Part shown: in pieces, positions 40,300 to 50,030 of the stretch
Layout: each line of letters opens with the position of its first letter
How positions within the stretch are numbered: the first letter of the stretch is position 1
Notes under the pieces: model-generated
Told to the model about the DNA's origin: nothing
Databases searched by the model: none
The model's input: the letters and a program-made list of their open reading frames with translations, nothing else
Assembly (NCBI RefSeq): GCF_036850765.1
Contig: NC_089490.1
Span: 240,684,442 to 240,748,441, forward strand
DNA: 64,000 bases
From: Saccopteryx bilineata
Lineage: Eukaryota > Chordata > Mammalia > Chiroptera > Emballonuridae
Direction: 5' to 3'
Program-made: the position numbers and the translations under genes

Positions 40300-40883
40300 A
40301 GCTAAAGGCTTATATATATTATCAAATCTTATGGAAAAAAACACAGCCGTTCACACACAGCAGTGGGTGTAGGAAAATGTCTGCTTTGGCATCAAACTTT
40401 CATATCCAGCTGCTGTCTGTCCCTCACCTCCCCCACCCCAGGCATCATCCATCCAGGCCAACTGCCGGGACATGTCTGATTAACCCAGGAGGGGGTTGGG
40501 GTATCCTCATCCCCTCGTCCATCTGCCCTCTCGTCATCCCTCTCCATCTTCTGCCCCGCCCCACACAGACTGCCACCTGCCCAGCAGCTTTGCCCAGGGC
40601 TCCTCAGAGGCCTGAATCCTGGCCCTGGAGGGCGGGGGCAGGGCTATGACATGGTCCCTGTGAGACATCCTCCTGGACCCCACTGGCATGCCATCTTCTC
40701 AGTGATGTGCTGAAAGAACTCTTCTTGTCCAGAAACGTCAGCTCCAGGTGGAGAGGAAGCGTTTGGACAAGAAAGCGTGACCTGGACCTCGAGGTCTCCA
40801 GGCAGACCAGGGACGTCACAGCAGGTCAGCTGGGGCGGGAGGGGTCTGTGGGGCTCTGGAGGACAGTGCCCAGCAGCCTGGTC
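40300..40883 (-). other. LMOD1: Probable LMOD1 3'UTR
   Basis: The LMOD1 stop codon is at 40886-40884. No AATAAA occurs on the minus strand nearby. The first weak candidate is the AATATA-type sequence in AATATATATA (40320-40311). The 3' end is therefore uncertain and may extend further. Confidence 0.35.
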
Positions 40884-42940
40884 CTACTGCAGCAGCTTGG
40901 GCACCTCCACCTGCAAGGACAGAGTAGAGAGTTTAGGGAGGCAGCTCAGTGAGAGCTCAGCGCCCTCACCCTCTTCCTGGAACCAGACCACAGTCCAGCT
41001 CTGCTGGACGGGCACCTGGTGTGGACACCACAGTTTTCCTTTCAGGAACAGCTGGGTGTCACCAATGACCTGGGACTGACAGTGTCAGCTGACATGGCTT
41101 TTGTCACCCTGGGAGGACTGGGGTCTGGATGGCTGGAGGCCCTGGCACTACATCACAGGGAGGCTCGGCTGAGGGCTGAATCTCCAAGACACCTTTGGGA
41201 AAGACTGTCGGTCTGGCTGGGCCAATCCTGAGAACAAACTGGTAAATTTGGGGCTAGGGGAGAGGCGGGCTGAGGCCAACACTCTACGGAAAGGTCACTT
41301 CTAGGAGGGGGTGAAGCTGGAGGGAGAGGTTAAAGGAAGCCCGTTCAAGGAAGGACAGTCCCTCTGAAGGGCAGAGGTGCCTTCCTGGTGGCAGAGGGAC
41401 TTACCGCTGACCTTGAGCGTCTGTATCCTGCCTGCAGCCTGACACTTCCCCTCCCCTGTTCCCTCTGCAGCCCCCTCCCCCTGCTGGCCTTGCCGCAGCT
41501 ACTTAACTTCTTGAGCTGCTTGAGGTTGCTGGAGCGGATGGCGGCCAGCAGCTGGTCACGGGAGTTCTTCTCCTGGGCAGGGAGGATCCTGTCCCCCATC
41601 TTCCTCTGAGTGGCTGGCGAGAGTGAGTTCCTCAGGCTCTCCACCATGAGGGGCGGGGCCAGGGGGGGCGGCGGTGGGGGCGGGGCAGCCGGCGCACCCC
41701 CAGTCTTGGGTGAGTTCTTGGGTGAGGCCTTTGGAGATGGCTGGGGTGAGGGTCTGGGGGAGTCCTTGGCGGGCACGCCGGCCTTGGGCACTTCCAGCAG
41801 ACCCTTCTTCTCTGCGCCGGCCTCCTGTGCCTGCCGTTGCTCCTGCAGCCGCCTCTGGCGCTGCTTGTCCATGTTGCGACTGAGCAGGTTGGTGACGGTC
41901 ATGCGGGGCCCGGCCAGCTCGAAGTGGTAGCCTAGCTTGAGCAGGGTGGTGTTCTCCTTGAGCAGCTTGGCCATCTCCATCTCCGTCTTGCCGCCGCAGA
42001 TGTGCCGCTGGTTGTGGAAGCGCAGCTCGGTCAGCGAGCTGTTCTGAAGTAGGGCCCGGAAGATGGCCAGGATGCCTTTGCCCGTGATGTGGTTGGAGTC
42101 CAGGTTGAGGCTGGTGATGGTCTTGTTGGCCTTGAGCATGATGGCGATGGCGAAGGCCACGTGGTCATCCGCGCGGGTGTTGGCCAGGGCAAACACCTTG
42201 ACCACCGTGTTGAACTCCAGCGCCTCCGCGAAGCGCACCAGGATCTCATTGGTGATGCAGTCGGAGTTGTTTACATTCACCTCGGTCATGCTGGGGTCGT
42301 TGTTCCTTACTCTCTCCAAGGGCTCGTCAAAGATGCTGGGCACCGCCTCCTCCGCTGGGGCTGGCCCCTCGGGGAGTTTGGCAGGGCTGCCCGGGGCCTG
42401 CTTCTCTGCAGCCTCCGTCTTCCTCTCCTCTGAGGGTCCCCTTAAGATAGGGGTCTCCTCCTTCTTGACTTTCTCACCCTCCTTCCTCGTGTCTGTGTCC
42501 CCACTTCCTCGTCCAGGCTCCACGTCCTCCCACCTGGCAACCTCTGGGCGCTCAGCCCCTGCTTTTACCTTTCCGTCCTCTCTCTTCTTATCCTTGTCTC
42601 TGCTCACAGTGGTGCTCCTGTCCCCACCCCTCTGCTCCTCCTCCTTACTGGGGCCCACTTTTCCATTCCCCCGCCCGTTCCCCCCAGCCTCCGTCTTGTT
42701 CACAGCCGCCCTGACCCGGCCCTTGTCGATGCCCCTGATGAGTTTGTCCTCCTTGGGAGGCTCAGCCCCTCTGCCCTCAGTCTCCTCTTTGTCCCTTGAG
42801 AAGCTTTTCTTCAAGACCCCCCGCCTGGGTTCCCTCCCCAGGTCTGAGTCCCGTCGGGGACCCAGGGCCTTCTTGCCGGCATCTCTGCCCCTTTCCCCTC
42901 CATTCTTGGTATCTGCCTTGGGCTCGGCATGCTTGCTTTC
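40884..42940 (-). CDS. LMOD1: Leiomodin-1, exons 2 and 3 (exon 1 outside window)
   Basis: LMOD1 nucleates actin filaments in smooth-muscle cells. Exon 2 (42940-41507, phase 0, 478 codons) starts GAAAGCAAG after acceptor TTCTTTATTCTTAG. In order it encodes a long charged region, the tropomodulin-like leucine-rich-repeat fold (about 42340-41880; [43 protein letters not shown]), a proline run ([12 protein letters not shown]) and a WH2 actin-binding motif (about 41640-41510) ending [15 protein letters not shown]. Exon 3 (40910-40884) encodes the conserved VEVPKLLQ and a stop, after acceptor TCCTTGCAG. The expected donor of exon 2 reads AAG|TTAAGT, so the normal junction lacks GT. Without splicing the frame continues 53 codons to a stop at 41345. 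Identity is firm from the match to human LMOD1. Exon 1, with the tropomyosin- and actin-binding N terminus, is not in the window. Confidence 0.93.
41501..41512 (-). other. LMOD1: Non-canonical LMOD1 exon 2 donor site
   Basis: On the minus strand the last two Lys codons AAGAAG (41512-41507) are followed by TTAAGT, where GTAAGT is expected at the junction to [11 protein letters not shown] one base upstream (AA|GTTAAG) exists but shifts the frame. Confidence 0.85.
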
Positions 42941-43286
42941 CTAAGAATAAAGAAAAGAAAAATAAACATGAGATTTGCTGGGGGGCGGAGGGAGGAGTGA
43001 GGACTGGGGTGGGGGTGCCGAGCATGGGGAACACTTATGTAACCACTAAGGATGGGGAGGGATCTGGCTCAGGCTGCGGAGATGGGCGAAGGGCAGACCT
43101 GGAACACACATGAGCGGGGCCGGGAGACCCCAGCTGAGACCAGTGGGCACTTCCTTCTCCTGATCCTCCAGTGGGCATTGCCCTTTCCTTTCCCGTGATT
43201 TGGAAGAAGCGTGTCCAGGTGGGACCTGGCTGAGCCATGCTGGAACCCGAGGGAAAAGGCAAAGTCCCTAATTCTGGTTCTGTCTT

Positions 43287-43625
43287 TTTTTGGTTTTTTG
43301 TTTTCTTTTGTTTTGTAGCAGAGACAGAGAGTCAGAAAGAGGGACAGATAGGGACAGACAGACAGGAAGGGAGAGAGATGAGAAACATCAATTCTTCGTT
43401 GCGGCTCCTTAGTTGTTCATTGATTGATTTTTCATATGTGCCTTGACCGAGCAGCTATAGCAGATCGAGTGACCCCTTGCTCGAGCCAGTGACCTTGGGC
43501 TCGAGCTGATGAAACTTGCTCAAACCAGATGAGCCTGCGCTCAAGCTGGCGACCTCGGGGTCTCGAACCTGGGTCCTCCACATCCCAGTCTGACACTCTA
43601 CCCACTGCGCCACCGCCTGGTCAGG
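43287..43625 (-). mobile_element. Long tRNA-derived SINE, reverse orientation
   Basis: The minus strand reads CCTGACCAGGCGGTGGCGC, GGTTCGAGACC and GGTCAAGGCACATATG, with an A-rich tail at 43287-43320. The 13-base duplication CTGGTTCTGTCTT is at 43274-43286 and 43626-43638. Confidence 0.92.
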
Positions 43626-45289
43626 CTGGTTCTGTCTTGATTGACAATTCTGATTTTGGTTCACCGTGCCTTTTTGTGTTAAATTAGACTTTTTACAGTA
43701 CTCATAAGAAATCTGTCATCTTGATCATCCTGGCTTTCTGGGCTGGGGCCAGAGCCCCATCCACCTCACCTGGTCCTGGCCCTGCCCCCGAGGTCCCCAG
43801 CAGCTCATTACCTTTTCAAGAGAGGGAAAGGTCGGAGAGACCAACACAGGCGCGACCCCACACCTATATGTCTAATGTGTATGGCTTTTGGATAACCCAC
43901 AGCATTTTCCTTTTTGCTAAGGAACCTGTTTGCTAGGTCAGCTGACCTTGGGCTTTAGGGCCACTGTGATCACACCAACATTAAGAAATGGGGCCCTGGG
44001 AGCGAGTGAGCCGTATAGCATGGCATGTGCCCTCGCCAGGGCCCCCTTTCCATGGGGACAGCACAGGAGTCGGAGCCTTATGCAGAGAACACTTGTGTCC
44101 CTACAGTGGAGGAGCTGGGGCAGCAGGAGCACCGGAGAGTGAATAAGAGAGCAAATTGACCGACTACGACAGGCCCAAACAGTGGGGACCTGGGGTTGGC
44201 ATGTTCTCCCTAAAGATGTGTAAGAGGAAGAGACCGTGGCCTGGTTGTTAGAAAGGTTTTCTGTCTTTCAGGGGTGCTGGGGGCTGAGGGGTTAGGGTGT
44301 GGGGGACAGGGGACAGAAGAAGGACTCTAGCCTACCCTCTGGCCCAGAAACCCCTCCCCCACCCTCCCAGCCAGGATGGAGAGCTGGTGGATCCTATGGA
44401 AACGGTTTGTACCTGCAGCATAAACACATGCCATCTGGGACCGGGTTTATTTAGCAGCAGAAGTCCTTGGCTCCCCCACCAGAGTCACAGCAGACAGCCA
44501 AGGGGCACAAAGCCTGGTGAGACAGGCCCTTGGAATGTGCCGTCCCTCCTCTTGCCCCAGGGGCCAGGCAGCTGCAGGGAGACTCACTGGAACTTCGTGA
44601 AAGCCAGGGAGGGAAGCTGGCTGTGGGAGCAGAGTGACCATACCTTGACTTGAATGATGGTTCACCTTTCAGGTCAGGACATGCCTGTGCCTAGCCACAG
44701 TCTGGCCAGCAGATTGACTGTCCCTCCCAGCCCCACATTCAGGTGGTCCCATCGTACATCCCACCCCCTTTGGGAGCTTGCAGGTGACAGCCAGGGGCAG
44801 TGGCCCCTCCAGCAAGTCCAGCCATACTGCCCCCTGCTTCCATCCCCAGTGTGCACGAGGGAGAACTTCCCGGAGCCCAGGGTGCCTGCCTGCTGCCCAC
44901 TGCAGAGTTCCCACACTGCTCACGGGCCGCACTGACAGGAAACTGGGCATCTAAAGAGACGAAAACTTAACCAGTTTCACCCGCAAGTCCAGGAAAACTT
45001 GGGCTTCAGACCTGTCTCACTGGCAGCAACCAAGTCAGTGTGACCTTCTCTGACCTTCCGCAGCCTCCCTCTGGGAGCCCGCGTGCCCTGCTGCCCCCAG
45101 CATCCTGGGCACCAGTGCTTCTCCCAGCCAGACCCAGCCCCTGTGCGACAGGGCGCCTGTCCGGGACCCGCTCCCTGACCTGCGCCCCTTGGTCTCCCTC
45201 CAGGGTCACTCCCCGCTTGCCCAGGGTACACCCCCAGCCCTGGGGGACCGGCCACGTGCCTGTTCCTGGGAGCTGTGCCAACCCTTTAA

Positions 45290-45475
45290 AAAGAACCTAA
45301 TGAAAAACAGGCCAAGGGGCGGAGGGCTGATTAATCATGGTTTTCTCCAAACAGCCAGGAATGAGCGGCCAGGGCTAGCTGCACCATGTTGCCTTAAAAG
45401 GAGAAGGAGCCATTCTGAGGCTGGGACTCCTATGAGCTCCTCACAGGGAGCAGAGCTGCCTCCTCCTTATCTGAG
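45290..45475. promoter_or_regulatory. Candidate muscle enhancer: CArG, TEAD and GATA motifs
   Basis: A perfect CArG box CCTTAAAAGG (45392-45401) matches the SRF consensus. The TEAD/MCAT core GGAATG is at 45358-45363 and a GATA site (CTTATCT, AGATAAG on the minus strand) at 45466-45472. LMOD1 is a known SRF-myocardin target with CArG boxes in its regulatory DNA. The clustering is seen; the enhancer role is inferred. Confidence 0.45.
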
Positions 45476-47002
45476 AGGGAGTCTGGGCCAACTGCTTTGC
45501 TTCCAGAACAGGGGGTGCAGCTCCGTGGCTCCCAGAGGTTTTCCCTGGCCTGTGTTCCTGCCTCTAGGCCCACTGGACTACCCACTCCTAGGACAAGAAG
45601 GGTTTAGGTTAGATATGACCAAGCATGTCCACAAAGCATAGGCCTCTGGCTGAGACAGGAGCAGTGGTCTTTTCTTTTTTCCCTTTGGGAAAGCTTAGGA
45701 TTGGGGACCCACAGGGGTGGTTCGGGGGTCCCCCGTGGGGGCAGGAGAATGTAGAGAGGACCCCTGGGAACCTCTGACAGCCTGTGACACAGGCAGGGAC
45801 TGAGCTGCATGCTCAGAGGGAAGAGCAGCCCCTACCCTGTCTCCTCAGGACCATGTGATGTGGCTCTGGGTCATCACCAGGCTGGGACCCACGGGAAGTG
45901 TTGGGTCGGTTTCCAAGGGCAGAACACAGCCTCTCCTTGGGCTGCGTCCTCTACAGGTCTTATCTGATTGGACAAAGATGAGAACACTTACCACCTGCAC
46001 AGCCAAAGGGGCAGAGCAGAAGAATCGTCCTCTGACCCCAAGTCTGTAAACGAGAACTTGCTGAGGGCACAACCCTTGCCCCATGCTGCACTGGCTGCCA
46101 GCCTACAGGTGCCCACCTGGGTCCTCTCCTTCCATACCATGACCGTCACCAGAACAGCTGCGGTCTCTGCAGGCAGCACTGCCCTGGGCATCTGCTGGGA
46201 GGGGTCTGTAGACCCCCAGGGCAGCACCAAGACAGCTGGACCTCTTGTCCCTCCCCCAAAGCAAGGCCCAGGTGGAGGTGTCCAGACTTTCCCAGGTCAG
46301 GGTCCAGGCTGGGAGCAGGGATTCTCCCAAGACCTCAGCTGAGGTCTCTGCAGATACTGACTGCCCCAGGGTGTATAGAGAGAGAGCTCACGACAAGACC
46401 ATTTTGCCTGCGTCTCCTACGAGGGGTGCTGGGGCTAGGGCCACACTCCCTGCCGCCACTTGGTGACCTTCTGAGATGTGGCCCTGCAGCTGCTGGGGTC
46501 CAGTGTCCACAGGGTCTCCTGGGAGAGCAGCCCTTACAGGACGGGCAGGAGCCCAGGGCACCTCCTGCTACCTGGGGCACCAGGTTCTCCTGACGGAAGT
46601 TCCCGGAGGCTCAGTTGCCTTTGGGGGAAGTCATATCCTGGGGAAAGACAGCAATGTCTGTCCCTCACTGGGCTGCAGGGCAGGAGTCCTCTCCCGAGGT
46701 TTGCATCCACACCATCCTGGGGACACAGTGTGGCCTCTCAGCAACAGAAATCTCAGGTATCTCAGCCTCTGTACTCCCAGCCAGAGTCCTGGGGGCTGAC
46801 AATGTGCCAGTCCATACCCACAAACATGACAGGCGATGGTAGAGGCTTGTGCCCCTTGTCCCTCACAAGAATACGAGCCACAGAGCCTCTGGCGTGCTCA
46901 GGGCTTCAGAGAGGTCAGCCGGGGCATGCCCCTGGGGGACGTACGCACCTGGTCATGTCTGAGCACCAAGACCCATGTAGTCACGGAGCTAAGAAAAGCT
47001 GC

Positions 47003-47400
47003 GGACCTGGCCGGTTGGCTCAGTGGTAGAATGTCGGCCTGGCGTGCGGAAGTCCTGGGTTCGATTCCTGGTCAGGGTACACAGGAGAGGCGCCCATCTG
47101 CTTCTCCACCCCTCCCCCTCTCCTTCCTCCCTGTCTCTCTCTTCCCCTCCCGCAGCCAAGGCTCCATTGGAGCAAAAGATGGCCCGGGCGCTGGGGATGG
47201 CTCCTTGGCCTCTGCCCCAGGTGCTAGAGTGGCTCTGGTTGCAACAGAGCGACGCCCCGGATGGGCAGAGCATCGCCCCCTGGTGGGCGTGCTGGGTGGA
47301 TCCCGGTTGGGCGCATGTGGAAGTCTGTCTGACTGCCTCCCCGTTTCCAGCTTCAGAAAAATACAAAAAAGAAAAATTAAAATTAAAAAAAAATTAAAAA
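47003..47400 (+). mobile_element. Full-length long SINE carrying a CTCF-like core
   Basis: It starts GGACCTGGCCGGTTGGCTC, has A-box GGCTCAGTGGTAG and B-box GGTTCGATTCC, and a GC-rich body with CGCCCCCTGGTGGGCG at 47274-47289. The tail is A-rich. Exact 12-base duplications AAGAAAAGCTGC lie at 46991-47002 and 47401-47412. It is the same family as the 10901 copy. Confidence 0.92.
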
Positions 47401-49892
47401 AAGAAAAGCTGCCCCCCGCAATCACCCCACCTGTTCACCTCTCCCTGGCCACCCCGGACTCTCAGCAGCCAATGCCCCAGTGAGCCCACAAGCTGGCTCC
47501 CGTAGGGTTGTGGGCCGCGGCAGCCCCTGCAGAGGCCTTAGGCCTGGGCATGGCACTGAGCTTTCTAGGGCAAACTCACAGGTCCCTTCCGCCTGTGGAG
47601 AGACAAGGGAAACTGGACACCAGAGGGGCTCATCTCAGGGCTCTGAGCCCGACACTTCTACAGGGCATGGTGCCCGTCCCATCTGCTAGTCCAGTCCTCT
47701 CCCCGACACCCCGGCCCAGGGAGCCCCAGAAGCTGCCGGTACTTCTCTGCAGTGTAACAACCACTGACCTGAACGTGTACTTTCCATCCGTTGCTCCTTC
47801 CCCTGGCCACAGCGTTAACTCAGGGCAGTGAGAGGGCCCCAGGAGGTTGTCACAGAGGAGGAAACTGTGCCCACCATCACACTGCTGCCCTGGGGGAAGC
47901 CAGAACTCTCCTCCAGCCCCTGAACTGTCAAATGTCACACAGGCTTGCCAAAGGGCTGCACGCTAAGCCATTCAGTCCCCTACATGCCGAGTCCAGAGAC
48001 AGCCCCTTACTGGCCACCCGCACTGATGCCAGACCCAGGGCCATCCCTCACTCGGTGTGTGCCAGGCAGGAGACGTCAGACCTTCACATAGTCACCCACT
48101 CAGTTCACTCCTCAGTGCTGTCCCCAGTGCCAGCAGGTGGAGCCCTGGCCAGGGTTGGGGGAGGACCTTCCCTGTGTCTCACGTAATTCTTCCTTTCCCA
48201 CCATCCTGACGACCATCCCATCATCCTTGTATCTTAGGCACGAGCTTCTGAAAATTCGTTTTTTTTTTTTGTTTGTTTGTTTGTTTCACCACGTTTTGAC
48301 ATGTGCTCAGGGAGTTTGGCTTCTGGGATTCAGTGCTGACATTTCCCATGTGGCCAACGGAGTCCAATCCATAGTGATTGTGGGGGCCGGAGTTCAAGCT
48401 CACATCTCTGGGGTTCTAACACACATGCTTCTGACCACCAGGCTACACTCCCAGCCGTCACAGGAAAACAGGAGTGTTTGCTGGGAGCACCCGATGGGGC
48501 ACAGCAGTGCACAGTCTGCCCCGGGCATCCAGTCGGAGTGCTCACGTTACGGAGTGACAACTCCATGCCCAGTGCTGGGCTCAGCTCCGATGCAGAGGGT
48601 GAGGAGAGGCACCCAGCTCTCCTCGGGCTTCAGTGTAGGCCAGCAGGCCCCCAGGAGGGGGACGGGGAGACAGCCCCCCCGAGCACAGAGACCCAGGTGT
48701 GCGGATGAGGCCCTCCTCACCTCATCCCCTGCACGACTTCTGCTGGACACATGTTCGTTGTCGCTCCTTCACGTTAGCTGCCCACAGTGCTTGGCTTGGA
48801 CACTCAAATGAAGGGGTCCTGAGAGTTCAGTTAGGGGCCCCAAGTGCAATAAAGGGAGGTTGGAAATGCTGCCTTGCTCCAGTTTGTCTTAGAAGAATAA
48901 GCCCAAAGGTGGTGGCAGCCACCAGGAACCTGGGGACCGAGCTGGGCCTGGGGAGGAGGCAAACCAGAGGGAGAGCCCCAGGGGTTCTGACAGATGCCAG
49001 CACCAAGCCAGAGACGACAATGTTGTCCCAGTCTCCCCCTTCACCCCCAGGCCCTGAGCCTCTGGGGAGGCCAAGTACATTTCCATAAGCTGGGGACTTG
49101 TTAGTGTCAGGCTACGCTGCTGACCCCAGACCTGCCGCCCACCTGCTAGGTCCTCAAGGGGCTCCTCTCTGGGCCACCACTGGACACAAGTCTCTCAGGA
49201 CAAGGCTAGAGGCCCCAACAGCTCAGCCAGGTCACTGCGGAGCCTCCTGCTCCTGAGGCAGGTATGTGGCAAGAGAGTCTTAGGTCCTGTCACATGAAAG
49301 GCATCACCTACTGAAGGGGGACACTTGAAAAAGTAGACCTTCAAAATGTCCTTTTTTTTTTTTTAAGGCTGAATAACATGCCAGTGCCTGGGCTGACTCC
49401 TTGGACATCCACTCCTTCGTGGATGGACACGACACTGGTGACCAACGCCACCATGAGTGTAGTGCACACGTTTGTTGGAGGCCCTGCCTTCAGTCCCAGG
49501 GGATGTGTTCTCAGTGTGTCGGTCAGGCCCTGGTGGGAGCCCAGCCTGTCTAATCCACAGCATGCATGCTGGTTCCTCCCAGGTGCTGCAGCCCCCTTCT
49601 GAGTCCAAGTGAGGGGCCCTGGTCCTTGCTGTGGGGTGCACTTGGGGGTCACTGCCCTACACAGGCTCTGATGGGGTGCTGGTGTGGAGCATGACCCCAG
49701 GGCTGGGTGCAGAAAGCTTCCAGGAGGTCAGCTGCTCAGTAGCTCTGTCCCTGCCCCTCAGATCATATTTGCTCTGATGGGATTCCCTGCTTCCCAGGCT
49801 CCAGGTGCTAAGCATCAGAGCTGAGAGCAAGAGTGGAAGGGCAGGGAGGACTGCAGCCCTGCCTCCAACTGCAGTTTCTCTTTGCCCTCCAG

Positions 49893-50030
49893 GACCATCT
49901 CCATCTCCCATGGTAGAGTCCTCCTCTGTGACCCAGGGAGGTGAGGTCACCATCAGATGCCGTTCCCCTAGAGACCTGGCTCCCACTGGGAGTGAACGCT
50001 GTCCATTTCTGTGTTTGTTTTGCCTGGTAA
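49893..50030 (+). other. Possible Ig-domain-like exon relic
   Basis: After a good acceptor (TTTGCCCTCCAG) comes an open frame with MVESSSVTQGGEVTIRC, resembling the start of a C2-type immunoglobulin domain of the LILR/LAIR kind, and a GTAAGT-like donor near 50028. Its length (about 138 bases) is under half a normal Ig exon, and no second Ig cysteine with DxGxYxC follows. It may be chance. Confidence 0.2.

Noticed and set aside
42063..42944. A 293-residue open frame on the plus strand
   Set aside because: It is the antisense of LMOD1 exon 2, kept open by that exon's codon bias. It has no family resemblance or splice context.
46550..46830. Frame with EVPGGSVAFGG resembling an Ig V-domain start
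   Set aside because: It lacks the paired cysteines and conserved tryptophan of the family, and the similarity is limited to a few residues.
48255..48460. Poly-T followed by repeat-like sequence
   Set aside because: It has a T run and GTTT repeats like the start of a reversed SINE, but no recognisable head, boxes or target duplication.
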